Source: CAZCGA01 sp964498075 (GTDB lineage Bacteria; Desulfobacterota; Binatia; HRBIN30). From it: 46,595 nt of DNA. The stretch spans positions 1 to 46,595 of the forward strand of contig CAZCGA010000037.1 of assembly GCA_964498075.1 (NCBI GenBank). Reading direction: 5' to 3'. A model generated the notes under the pieces. It saw only the letters and a list, made by a program, of their open reading frames with translations, ran no database searches and had not been told where the DNA came from. Below, piece by piece: positions 22,420 through 29,826 of this stretch. Both the position numbers and the translations under genes were made by a program. Numbering within the stretch: position 1 is the first letter of the stretch; each line of letters starts with the position of its first letter.

Positions 22420-23196
22420 TTACCATGTGTAATCGACTGAAGGTTCAAAAGGCGCTAGGCGCCATGCCGGGCGGCGGATAGTTTTGGCGTCGGCAATCAC
22501 GGATTCGGCTACCCAGCCTTTCCAATACTGCTTGCTGAACGGCACTACCGGGGCGTGGCTTGCCTGGATGGGCCCGCCCGTCAGCGTCAGGGTCCGGTTG
22601 TTCGCCGTCAAATCAAGCTCCGGGTCGTGCAGGCCCCAACAGGGCCAGTAAGCCACAAGGCTGCCCGAACGTACCAGTCGTGGGCTGACGCCCCTGGACA
22701 GCGCCTCAACTTCGGACTGGTTCAGCTCGGCATTCCAGATCGCGCCTTCCGCGATGTAGCCGAGAAGAAAGTCAGTCGCCGTGCCAGCGGCGCGGGCGCC
22801 AAGTCGTGTCACGTCCAGGCCGCCCGGGCTCTTGCTCGTGGTATTGGTGCCACGGTTCGCCCAGTCCCCATTGAGGACCGCGATCCGGCTGGTAGTGCTC
22901 ACCTCAATGCCGACCGCGTGACCCCAGACGTTGGCCGAGAAAGCGTTGGCCGTGGAGGCCGACGCGCCTGAGCCGACTCGGGCCGTGAAGGACAGCGGAT
23001 CGCCGACCGAAGCGCCCTCGGCCGTGAGTTGCCAGCGGTCGCCGTTGCCCACACCGGTGTCGCCAATACCCAGCAGGCCATGCTGGGCCGTCACATTGCC
23101 CGGGTAGAACCAGCAGGACAGGGTGAACGGTGCCGCTGTCACAACGGCGGCCGAGTGCGTCAGGTATTTGGTCGAGCCGTCGCAGTTGCGGGCCAT
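22420..23196 (-). CDS. LamG/concanavalin-like jelly-roll protein
   Basis: This 258-residue protein matches the LamG or concanavalin A-like lectin fold. The signs are FTLSCWFYPGNVTAQHGLLG, a calcium/sugar-site-like GDRWQL, NVWGHAVGIEVSTTSRIAVL and LLGYIAEGAIWNAELNQSEV, followed by SLVAYWPCWG. Such domains bind sugars, so it probably decorates the virion and helps attachment. The last 60 residues (KGWVAE and RRPAWRLAPFEPSVDYTW) look like a separate tail that may anchor it. Confidence 0.78.
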   Translation of the reverse strand: MARNCDGSTKYLTHSAAVVTAAPFTLSCWFYPGNVTAQHGLLGIGDTGVGNGDRWQLTAEGASVGDPLSFTARVGSGASASTANAFSANVWGHAVGIEVSTTSRIAVLNGDWANRGTNTTSKSPGGLDVTRLGARAAGTATDFLLGYIAEGAIWNAELNQSEVEALSRGVSPRLVRSGSLVAYWPCWGLHDPELDLTANNRTLTLTGGPIQASHAPVVPFSKQYWKGWVAESVIADAKTIRRPAWRLAPFEPSVDYTW

Positions 23197-23208
23197 GCGG
23201 TTCGCTCA

Positions 23209-23493
23209 TCAGATAATTCCGGCTTCTTTGAGAGCCCATACCGTAAGGGCAATGGCCTTTTGCTGCGCGGTCGCCGTCGATTTGAACGGCTCGGGCAACC
23301 GGGCCAAGAAGTTTTGCTTCACCGTGGTTAGCGGATTCAGCAGTGTCGGCAGGGCGTCCATCGTGTCGTCCAGGCTCCCGATCGCGGCCGTCAGGTCGTC
23401 CCAGCTCATTACGGCCGTGCCGCCCGTCTCGACCCACATGCGACGGGCCAACTCCCGAGCAGCATCACGGCGTTGCGCTGCGGATTGGCTCAT
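23209..23493 (-). CDS. Hypothetical helical protein, 94 residues
   Basis: This is a small all-helical protein (AAQRRDAARELARRMWVETG, then LTAAIGSLDDTMDALPTLLN) and a C-terminal helix ALTVWALKEAGII. GGGAG stands before ATG 23493. It is one of several small genes between the head connectors and the decoration proteins; its role is not known. Confidence 0.6.
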   Translation of the reverse strand: MSQSAAQRRDAARELARRMWVETGGTAVMSWDDLTAAIGSLDDTMDALPTLLNPLTTVKQNFLARLPEPFKSTATAQQKAIALTVWALKEAGII

Positions 23494-23496
23494 GAC

Positions 23497-23985
23497 CTAC
23501 TCCCAAATGACCGAGGCAATCCAGGTGCTGACCTGCGCCAGCGTCCACGAGGTCGTCTCGAACACCAGTTCCAGCACGATCACTTCCCCAGCGGTCGGTG
23601 TGTCCGCATCCAGGGTGATCTTGAGTTCCTTGTACTGGTCGTTGTCCCCTGCCGCCCAGGTGAGCGTGCTAGTCCCTTCCGCGACAGGCGTGGCCCCGGA
23701 CGGACTCTCTTCCACGGCGACGCTGACCCATTTCGGGTTCACCTTGGCGTCGCCGCTGGTGGCATTCGCCAGGGCGAGCAGGCGCAGCTTGCACGTCCCA
23801 GTCGGCAGCGACGTAGGCGGCATCAGGAACCGCAGCCGCCAGGTCGAGTCCGCCCCCACGCTGGCCTCGACACCCAAGCCGTCGTCGTGCTTGCTGTTGG
23901 CGCCGGCCCCAACATGAAAGTTGGGGAACACGCGCCCGGCCGTCGCCGGGTAAGCGCTCGATGGTAGGATAGGTCCGCCCGCCAC
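23497..23985 (-). CDS. Putative virion beta-sandwich protein, 162 residues
   Basis: The start is set at GTG 23985, seven bases after GGAAGGGG; a longer frame upstream only shadows the neighbouring gene. The protein holds FHVGAGANSKHDDGLGVEAS, STWRLRFLMPPTSLPTGTCK and QYKELKITLDADTPTAGEVI, a beta-sandwich pattern like that at 8822-9316. It is likely a surface or fibre-associated virion component. Confidence 0.6.
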   Translation of the reverse strand: MAGGPILPSSAYPATAGRVFPNFHVGAGANSKHDDGLGVEASVGADSTWRLRFLMPPTSLPTGTCKLRLLALANATSGDAKVNPKWVSVAVEESPSGATPVAEGTSTLTWAAGDNDQYKELKITLDADTPTAGEVIVLELVFETTSWTLAQVSTWIASVIWE

Positions 23986-23989
23986 TCGC

Positions 23990-24475
23990 TCACCCCTTCC
24001 TGATCCGGCTCGCCGCCAGCTTCTTTTCCACGAACTCGCCCAGGATCGCATCGACGGTCCTAAGCAGTTTTTCGTTGAACCCCAGGAACTGCCGCGCTGG
24101 AATGTGCCGCGTGCCGAACTGGTGGAAGCCGGCGTATTCCAAGTTGCTGCCGAACAGCAATTCTTGCCGGGTGATCTCCTCGACGTGGCCACGTCCCTGC
24201 GCCGCCGTGCTGGCCATCAAGAGACCGGTATCCCGCAGTGGCAGGCCGCGGTCCCCCTTGCGCCGATTGCGTGTCCGCGCCCGCTGAAGCGGCGCCCAAA
24301 CAGTTCCGTCTGGCGTATGACCACCCGAGAAGTTCTCTTTCGTCGAGGCCACCAGCGCGATCTTGACGCTGCGCAGCGGCTGTGTGAAATCGAGACGGGC
24401 CAGCTCGGCATTGAGCCCCGAGGCCCAGGCGCCGAACTGATCTAGGGTGACTTCTTCAGCTACGCCAGCCATCAT
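23990..24475 (-). CDS. Phage virion morphogenesis protein (Mu gpG-like tail completion)
   Basis: This 161-residue protein has the features of the virion morphogenesis/tail completion family. They are an N-terminal helix (TLDQFGAWASGLNAELARL), GTVWAPLQRARTRNRRKGDR, PLRDTGLLMAST and the motif SNLEYAGFHQFGTRHIPARQ followed by FLGF. Members join head and tail or start tail assembly. ATG 24475 overlaps the preceding stop. It fits well in the connector block after the major capsid gene. Confidence 0.8.
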   Translation of the reverse strand: MMAGVAEEVTLDQFGAWASGLNAELARLDFTQPLRSVKIALVASTKENFSGGHTPDGTVWAPLQRARTRNRRKGDRGLPLRDTGLLMASTAAQGRGHVEEITRQELLFGSNLEYAGFHQFGTRHIPARQFLGFNEKLLRTVDAILGEFVEKKLAASRIRKG

Positions 24476-24804
24476 CGCGCCTTTCGGCTCACGCACCGCC
24501 AGTTTGTTTCAAACTCGTCCAGCACCGCCCGCAAGATTTCCCAAACCACGCCTGTGGACGTCGTGATCGTGTCTGCTGCTTTCGGCTCGTTCCCCGCTGC
24601 TATTTGTTCACCCGGTAGCCAGAAGGCCGCGTCGTTGAAGCCGAAGAAGCCGTCGCTCGACAGCACCTCGTCAACCGTTAGGGTCTCACGGCTCACATAG
24701 GTCAAGGACGTCGCGGCCCCGGCGGGCTTGGTCGTGAGGGTTACGGATTCAACGTGATCGAAAATCTTGTAATCGGATTTGATCGCATTCTTGAAGTCGG
24801 CCAT
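24472..24804 (-). CDS. Putative head-tail connector protein
   Basis: This 110-residue protein begins MADFKNAIKSDYKIFDHVES. It holds FFGFNDAAFWLPGEQIAAGN and the closing VVWEILRAVLDEFETNWRCV. Size, beta content and place (third gene after the major capsid block, before the tail completion protein) suit a head-tail joining protein. It overlaps both neighbours. Confidence 0.6.
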   Translation of the reverse strand: MADFKNAIKSDYKIFDHVESVTLTTKPAGAATSLTYVSRETLTVDEVLSSDGFFGFNDAAFWLPGEQIAAGNEPKAADTITTSTGVVWEILRAVLDEFETNWRCVSRKAR

Positions 24805-25046
24805 CAGACGTACCCATGCGTGATAATCTCGAACGGATCACCGGCCGCCCCCTGCGCCTCAGCCTTGGCAATGGCCTCCATCATGGCGTTGAAGTAGCCG
24901 TTCCAATCGACCGACCGGCCGAAAGCACTGTAGGTCGTGGGCGGCGGGTCGCCGGCAGCCGTGATATTCTTCCGCCGCGTTGTCTCGTTCAGCAATTCCG
25001 TCCGCAGATTCTGAGCAATCGTGTCCCAGTCGCTAGCCTGACTCAC
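24804..25046 (-). CDS. Hypothetical connector-region protein, 80 residues
   Basis: This is a short protein with a helical N-terminus (DWDTIAQNLRTELLNETTRR), a middle segment PTTYSAFGRSVDWNGYFNAM and a short C-terminal tail. It overlaps the next gene by one base and the previous by four, so it is translated in the connector block. No family is recognised. Confidence 0.6.
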   Translation of the reverse strand: MSQASDWDTIAQNLRTELLNETTRRKNITAAGDPPPTTYSAFGRSVDWNGYFNAMMEAIAKAEAQGAAGDPFEIITHGYV

Positions 25047-25261
25047 GGCTTGTCTCCGTTGGACAGCGGCGGCAGATTGCCCCGGGCCAGCAAGATCGGC
25101 GGCGGACCTGGCTGCTTCGCCGGGTCGAAAGCCTGTATGAGCTGCTCACCGACCTTGAGCATCGCATAGCACAGCAGCTTGTCATGGAGAGGGCCGCTGA
25201 CACTACAGCCACCGGCAGGCGTCAGCACGATTTCCAGCTTGGCCCCGTTCGGTGCGTGCAT
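25043..25261 (-). CDS. Hypothetical protein, 72 residues
   Basis: This small protein begins MHAPNGAKLEIVLTPAGGCS and ends in a Pro-rich tail (PAKQPGPPPILLARGNLPPL). The pattern, a beta hairpin, a helix (LLCYAMLKVGEQLIQAF) and a Pro tail, is not one I can name. It is coupled to the following gene and belongs to the head-connector block. Confidence 0.55.
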   Translation of the reverse strand: MHAPNGAKLEIVLTPAGGCSVSGPLHDKLLCYAMLKVGEQLIQAFDPAKQPGPPPILLARGNLPPLSNGDKP

Positions 25262-25270
25262 GCTCTTCTC

Positions 25271-25585
25271 TCAGTCCGGCAGAACGGTGATGACCAGAAC
25301 GGGCGACGCCGGCTTACGGTGCTCGGGCGAACCGTCTGCCTTCCAGCTGCCCAGTTGCTTCTCCTGCCAAGTGTCCAGAAGCGTCACCCGCAGATACTCC
25401 TTGCGGGCCGCATCCTCGTCCCGGGCCAGCATGTACTCGGTCGGATTGCCGGCCGGGAAGTCAGCGCGGATCTTGAACCGCTTCATGCCGGCCAGCGCGC
25501 GGACGCTTTGCTTGACCACGCGCGGGGTGTAGTCCGGAGCAGCCGGCTTCTCGACCTCTGGGGCCTTGGTCTTCGTCTCCGCCAT
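25271..25585 (-). CDS. Hypothetical protein after the major capsid gene, 104 residues
   Basis: The start at 25585 (MAETKTKAPEVEKPAAPDYT) follows GAGGAATAGTA, so longer starts are rejected. The N-terminus is a charged flexible tail; the rest (RFKIRADFPAGNPTEYMLAR, KEYLRVTLLDTWQEKQLGSW) is a compact alpha/beta domain. It is the first gene after the major capsid gene. A role in the head or neck is likely but unproven. Confidence 0.6.
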   Translation of the reverse strand: MAETKTKAPEVEKPAAPDYTPRVVKQSVRALAGMKRFKIRADFPAGNPTEYMLARDEDAARKEYLRVTLLDTWQEKQLGSWKADGSPEHRKPASPVLVITVLPD

Positions 25586-25602
25586 TACTATTCCTCTTCC
25601 TC

Positions 25603-26823
25603 TTAGGCCACGGTTGACTTGACGGCGAAGCGCGGATCTTCCGTCACGGCCGCACCCATTTCGTCGGCCCGCCACTGCCGCACGATGTCACGCTCGAATT
25701 CGTCATAGCTGTTCGCCGGTGCCGGGATGACCTGGAAGGGGAAGATCACCTTGTAGCTGAACGCCTTGGCAATGTTCACCAGGAACCAGCTCGTATCCGT
25801 GGCCATGCGGGTAGCAAGCCGCCGCGTCGTTAGGAGCTGGTACTTGTTCCGGTAGGGGTTCGCCTGCATGGTTTCCATTGGGTTGCCCGATGTGGCCCAG
25901 CCAGGCGTGGCGGTCCTTACCTCGGTCGAATTCAGGATGCGAAAGCCGGTCTGCTCCAACTGCTTCGTCACGACCAGATGCGTGGCCTGCACGTCGATCG
26001 GCTCGCCGCTGTTGGGGTCCAGCATGGCGTTGAAAAGCTGTTCGGCATTGTCCAAGTCCGTTTGGTCCACAAGGGCATTCGAGGCTTGCAGGTTGTCGAA
26101 ATCATGCGAGCCAGAGTTGTCGCCGTAGGTTTGGATGTACGTCCCCTTGCGGCCGTAGCGGTGCCCGATCGGCCCGCTGACCGCGCCCACGCCCTCGTCC
26201 ACCAGGGCATCCGTCAGGCGGTTTTCCTTCGAGATGCCCAATGATTCGCCGACCGAGGAACAGCGTTCAATGAGCACCCCGGTCTTGTCCGCGAAGACAA
26301 TTTCGCGCGTGAGCGCCACCTTCAAGCCGCGCTTCTGCGCCTCAGGCCACAGTTTCCAGTCTTCCGTAACGCCGGCCAGCGGAAAGGGCTTGCCTTCGCC
26401 CACCACCAGGGCCTCGTCGCCAATCGTGCTCACGGCCGGGACCTTCTCTTGACCGATAATCTGACTCTGTTTATCCATAACCAGGCGCGAGACCATGAAT
26501 TCCTCGGCCATGTACTTTTCCTGCACGGCCGAAAAGACGATCTGGCCTGTGATCGCAACGAACGCGGCAGTTGATACGGCCCCGTAAGCCTCTTGCAAAG
26601 CGGACTCAAAAACCTCGTTGGCCATGCGGCGCTCGCCGCCCAGGCCACGGCATTCCAGGAAGGTGTGCCAGCCGAAACACTCGCAGAAGAGCCGGCCGAT
26701 ATCGAAGTCCCGCGGCTTCGCCGCCTTCTGGGCAAAGGACTCGCGCAGCCAGCCTTTGGCCTGATCGACGCCGCCGGTGGCCTTGTGGAAACTCTCCACC
26801 AGGTCTTTGTAATTGGGTTGCAT
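25603..26823 (-). CDS. Major capsid protein
   Basis: This 406-residue protein has the composition and position of a major capsid protein, after the prohead protease and a decoration gene. Notable stretches are RRMANEVFESALQEAYGAVS, EEFMVSRLVMDKQSQIIGQE and PFPLAGVTEDWKLWPEAQKR. The C-terminal end has SYKVIFPFQVIPAPANSYDE and WRADEMGAAVTEDPRFAVKS. The N-terminal 65 residues may be a scaffold-like delta domain removed by the protease. It is presumably of the HK97 fold. Confidence 0.75.
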   Translation of the reverse strand: MQPNYKDLVESFHKATGGVDQAKGWLRESFAQKAAKPRDFDIGRLFCECFGWHTFLECRGLGGERRMANEVFESALQEAYGAVSTAAFVAITGQIVFSAVQEKYMAEEFMVSRLVMDKQSQIIGQEKVPAVSTIGDEALVVGEGKPFPLAGVTEDWKLWPEAQKRGLKVALTREIVFADKTGVLIERCSSVGESLGISKENRLTDALVDEGVGAVSGPIGHRYGRKGTYIQTYGDNSGSHDFDNLQASNALVDQTDLDNAEQLFNAMLDPNSGEPIDVQATHLVVTKQLEQTGFRILNSTEVRTATPGWATSGNPMETMQANPYRNKYQLLTTRRLATRMATDTSWFLVNIAKAFSYKVIFPFQVIPAPANSYDEFERDIVRQWRADEMGAAVTEDPRFAVKSTVA

Positions 26824-26845
26824 GGTCTTCTGTGCCTCGCTCTTT

Positions 26846-26860
26846 CGGGCCTTTGGCCCG
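26846..26860. other. Hairpin in the leader of the major capsid gene
   Basis: CGGGCC-TTT-GGCCCG is a perfect 6-bp stem between the gene at 26878-27594 and the major capsid start. No T-run follows on the minus strand, so it is more likely an RNA-stability or processing element that raises capsid mRNA than a terminator. Confidence 0.4.
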
Positions 26861-26877
26861 CTTGGTTCCGGTCCCCG

Positions 26878-27594
26878 CTAAACCACCTTGCCGTAGGCGG
26901 AATAGTCGATGTTCAGCGTCTCGGCAGTGGTAGTGGCTCCAGCCTTGACATATCCGGCGACGAAGTTCATTTCCGTGGCGCTGGCGATATTGGTGCGGTG
27001 TTCGATGTCCAGTCCCATAGCATCCTTCAGCCGCACATTGTCCACCTTGTAGGTGACGACCATCTGGGTCGTGGACAATTCGGCAATCTCGATTTCCAGG
27101 AGCTGATACGTAGCGCCGCCGGCCGTCTGGGTCGATTGCGTTATCGTCACGTCCGTGCCATTGCGCTGGACGGCACGCCAAACAGTTTCGCCGTCAACCT
27201 TGTAGATGCCGACGACGTTCCCTGTCACTATGGGGCCGGCGCCGTTGTCCACCAGCAGGTTGGCGCCCGCCGCGTTGGCGAACCCAACGAAAATGTTCGC
27301 TGCGTTGGTGGCTGCCTCCGCGAATTGGATGAATGACGCTCCCCACAACGGCTTGCCGGCCGCGACCAGGAACAGCTCGGCCGTGGTGCGGACCGCCGCC
27401 TCGTTGTTGTCCACTGCCCCGGTGCCGATGGCCAGGATGCCGTTGGCTGCGTCACCAACGGTCGCGGCGGCACCGGCGTCGGCCACCAGGCTGGTCCAGC
27501 CGTTGTGGACGGTCGTGAAAAAGCGCCAGTGGTCGAAAAACGTCATGTTGTCGGCTTGAGCCAGCTCGACCGGGAAGCGTGCGACGTTACCCAT
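26878..27594 (-). CDS. Putative capsid decoration protein
   Basis: This 238-residue protein lies between prohead protease and major capsid, where capsid decoration or cement proteins occur. It begins MGNVARFPVELAQADNMTFF and is Ala/Thr-rich and beta-rich (GILAIGTGAVDNNEAAVRTT, QLLEIEIAELSTTQMVVTYK). This architecture resembles small jelly-roll virion proteins. It could also be a second capsid-surface adhesin. The preceding leader has a hairpin. Confidence 0.55.
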   Translation of the reverse strand: MGNVARFPVELAQADNMTFFDHWRFFTTVHNGWTSLVADAGAAATVGDAANGILAIGTGAVDNNEAAVRTTAELFLVAAGKPLWGASFIQFAEAATNAANIFVGFANAAGANLLVDNGAGPIVTGNVVGIYKVDGETVWRAVQRNGTDVTITQSTQTAGGATYQLLEIEIAELSTTQMVVTYKVDNVRLKDAMGLDIEHRTNIASATEMNFVAGYVKAGATTTAETLNIDYSAYGKVV

Positions 27595-27612
27595 CTTCTC
27601 ACCCTCGTGAAT

Positions 27613-27630
27613 GCCGGAAGCAATTCCGGC
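27613..27630. other. Hairpin between prohead protease and decoration gene
   Basis: GCCGGAA-GCAA-TTCCGGC is a perfect 7-bp stem with a 4-base loop just after the prohead protease stop. There is no T-run on the minus side. It may separate or stabilise the capsid part of the transcript, like the hairpin at 26846-26860. Confidence 0.4.
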
Positions 27631-27632
27631 CC

Positions 27633-28769
27633 TTAGTTTTTGGGGAAGCAGCGGCCGGTGAATTCCTCGTAGGTGGCCGGCCCCGCCTTCTGCGATTCGG
27701 TGACGCCTTTGGCCCCGGCTGTTTCGGTCGTGCGCGTCCCGGTCCCGGCGGCGCTTTTGGCCCGGTAGCCGCTCTGCCCGGTGGACTCCTGCCGGTCCTT
27801 GCGCTCCTCGATTAGAACCTTACGCTCCGATTCGGCGAGCGGCACCAGACTCTTGGCGAAGGCCCGCCGGGCCTCGGCGGTGGCGAAGCGCAGGCCCGCC
27901 TCTTCCACCATGTCGCGGACAGCAAGGCCGGCTTCGAGCTGCTGTACCTTGGCGTGCAGTTTCCGCGATTCTTCAGCTGCACCCTCGTCAGCCTTCTTTT
28001 CTCCGTCGCCGTTGCCGGAACCGCCACCCATGAGTTTCTCCTGCGCCTTGAGGATTTCCTTGATTTTGGCCAGTTTGCCAGCCATGTCGAGCGAGTCGTC
28101 ATCCACGATCGCGTGGATCGCGGCCTTGAAACCGTTCTTGATGGCATCCTCCGGCGAGCCGCCAGTGGCCGGCGCCTCCATCGGCAAATCGCCCATACCA
28201 TCCTGTTCCAAGAGCGCAAGGAACTTCGCGGCCTGACTATCAGCCGGCAGCGAGGCGCGGATTTCTTTCAACGGTTTCGTGCTCATGGTTGTGCTCTCAA
28301 ACCAGCCGGAGGTTGTGGCCGGGTCGGTTACTACGTCGATGGAATGGACGGCCTCGATGGCCTCGATGATATTCTCGCCGTTCTCGCGGCGCTCGCGCCC
28401 GCGAACGTTGTGCGACAGGCCGAAGAGTTTGGGGTTGCGTTCGGCAGCTTCAACGAGCGGCATAACGTCGCGGTGTTCCTTGAAGTAACACCAGTCGGCA
28501 TAGGCACCGTCGTCTTCAACGCGCACATTCTCCAGCCACGCGACTTGATCGCGCACGTCACGTTCTTCGCCGGGACGTTTCGAGTGATTGAGATAAGAGC
28601 CCTTGCCTTCATACAGGCCGATGGCCTTTTTGATCGCTTCTTGAAGGTAGCGCCGCCCGTTCGCCGACTTGAGGCCGAGCACCTTGACGTTATGGATTAC
28701 GCCATTGGCGCGGTCAACGCGCAGCTTCGCGTCCGAAGAAACGTACTCGGTAAGGTTCACTATGGGCAT
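27633..28769 (-). CDS. Prohead protease with C-terminal scaffold-like region
   Basis: This 378-residue protein is a capsid maturation protease. It has SYLNHSKRPGEERDVRDQVA with the likely catalytic His (about residue 58), then FGLSHNVRGRE with the likely Ser (about 120), then EAVHSIDVVTDPATTSGWFE. Residues about 170-378 are helical and acidic with a Gly/Asp-rich linker (GGGSGNGDGEKK), like an internal scaffold fused to the protease. ATG 28769 has a poor ribosome site but stands about 43 bases after its own promoter. Confidence 0.75.
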   Translation of the reverse strand: MPIVNLTEYVSSDAKLRVDRANGVIHNVKVLGLKSANGRRYLQEAIKKAIGLYEGKGSYLNHSKRPGEERDVRDQVAWLENVRVEDDGAYADWCYFKEHRDVMPLVEAAERNPKLFGLSHNVRGRERRENGENIIEAIEAVHSIDVVTDPATTSGWFESTTMSTKPLKEIRASLPADSQAAKFLALLEQDGMGDLPMEAPATGGSPEDAIKNGFKAAIHAIVDDDSLDMAGKLAKIKEILKAQEKLMGGGSGNGDGEKKADEGAAEESRKLHAKVQQLEAGLAVRDMVEEAGLRFATAEARRAFAKSLVPLAESERKVLIEERKDRQESTGQSGYRAKSAAGTGTRTTETAGAKGVTESQKAGPATYEEFTGRCFPKN

Positions 28770-28818
28770 AGCAAAACGAGGCTAAGACGTGGCAGGTGTC
28801 GAATTGGCAGGTGCTCAT

Positions 28819-28847
28819 ATGAAAACAACTTATGTGGTGCGTGTCAA
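28819..28847 (-). promoter_or_regulatory. Promoter for the prohead protease-capsid operon
   Basis: On the minus strand a perfect TTGACA (28842-28847) is followed after 17 bases by TTTCAT (28819-28824), four of six. It lies directly downstream of an intrinsic terminator, so transcription of the capsid and tail genes can restart here, separately from packaging genes. Confidence 0.6.
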
Positions 28848-28854
28848 GCATGAA

Positions 28855-28892
28855 ATGAAAAAGCCCCGGGGCGTTCGCAGTCACCCCGGGGC
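28855..28892 (-). terminator. Intrinsic terminator between head morphogenesis and prohead protease
   Basis: GCCCCGGGG (28863-28871) and CCCCGGGGC (28884-28892) form a perfect 9-bp GC stem. On the minus strand it is followed by CTTTTTCATTT. This is a textbook rho-independent terminator in the middle of the structural region. The 28770-28927 gap holds this, the promoter and no gene. Confidence 0.85.
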
Positions 28893-28927
28893 GGCCGGCC
28901 GACCTGCCACAGTGCGGACGGCGTGCA

Positions 28928-29797
28928 TCAGATGGACAGCCTGGCCCCCTGTTTTCGCAGCCGCGACCACTCCCATTTATCCACCGGGATCGCAGTGCAA
29001 CGACAGTTCGCCGCGTCCTCAATCCCGTCGCCGCGGACGGCGACGAAGGGCACCGACGTTGAGTAATACCTCCCGTTGCGCGCCGCGTGATGCGGCCGCG
29101 CCCGGGCGTCCGTAATGGCCGCGTACTTCCAAACCGGGAAGGTGTCCTGTACGTCCGGGTCGTTCAACTCGTCTTGCAACCCCTGGTTGTAACTGTCCAT
29201 CGTGTTGGTTCGGAAGACCATCTCCGCGTACTGCGGGTTGCGTTGGCTCACGCCGACCTGGTCCAGCACCGCAGCGATCTCCTTGGGGGCGGCACGAATC
29301 GTTTCGCCCTTCTCGACACGATCCGCGATGATGCCCTGGACGGTCTTCAGAAGTTGGTCGTCCGTGGCCGCCGCGAGCGTGAATGCCTGCCGGCGCTTGT
29401 CAGGTCCGAACCGCTTCGGGTCTGCCCCGAGCCGCGGGACCAGGCGAAGGAAGTAATCCAGGGCGCGCTCTGGGGTCAACGGTTGGACGGGACCAGAGAC
29501 TTCCTCGAACAGAGCAGACTCTTGCACGGACGCACGCGCCGCGTTGCGTTCCACCGCCCGCTGCTGGAAGTCCCGCACCAGCGCCCGGGCCAACAGCTCG
29601 CTTGTGCCAATGACCGCCGCCACAACGTCCGACAGCTCAGCAATCTCGTCATCATTGAAGAGCCGAATAGCCGTCGCACTGCCGCCGCCCATCAACCTGC
29701 CAACTGCCTGCCGCGAGAGCCGGGCCAGCGTTGCCTGACCTCTGGCAACAGCCGCTGACAGCAGGGCGTCAAGCACCTCCCCCGGCTGCCCACCCAA
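28928..29797 (-). CDS. Head morphogenesis protein (SPP1 gp7-like)
   Basis: This 289-residue minor head protein follows the portal gene. The family's marks are clear near the C-terminus: EMVFRTNTMDSYNQGLQDEL, FPVWKYAAITDARARPHHAA and ANCRCTAIPV. Such proteins enter the head with DNA or help portal assembly. The start is uncertain: TTG 29797 has no ribosome site, and the frame stays open upstream through the portal stop. An ATT at about 29822, shortly after GAGG, is another candidate. Confidence 0.8.
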   Translation of the reverse strand: MGGQPGEVLDALLSAAVARGQATLARLSRQAVGRLMGGGSATAIRLFNDDEIAELSDVVAAVIGTSELLARALVRDFQQRAVERNAARASVQESALFEEVSGPVQPLTPERALDYFLRLVPRLGADPKRFGPDKRRQAFTLAAATDDQLLKTVQGIIADRVEKGETIRAAPKEIAAVLDQVGVSQRNPQYAEMVFRTNTMDSYNQGLQDELNDPDVQDTFPVWKYAAITDARARPHHAARNGRYYSTSVPFVAVRGDGIEDAANCRCTAIPVDKWEWSRLRKQGARLSI

Positions 29798-29826
29798 GGC
29801 AGCATCGCCCGAGCGGGCCGTGGGAA

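Noticed and set aside
28714..29022. Minus-strand frame across the terminator and promoter region
   Set aside because: It runs through a textbook terminator and into the prohead protease in the wrong frame, so it is a shadow.
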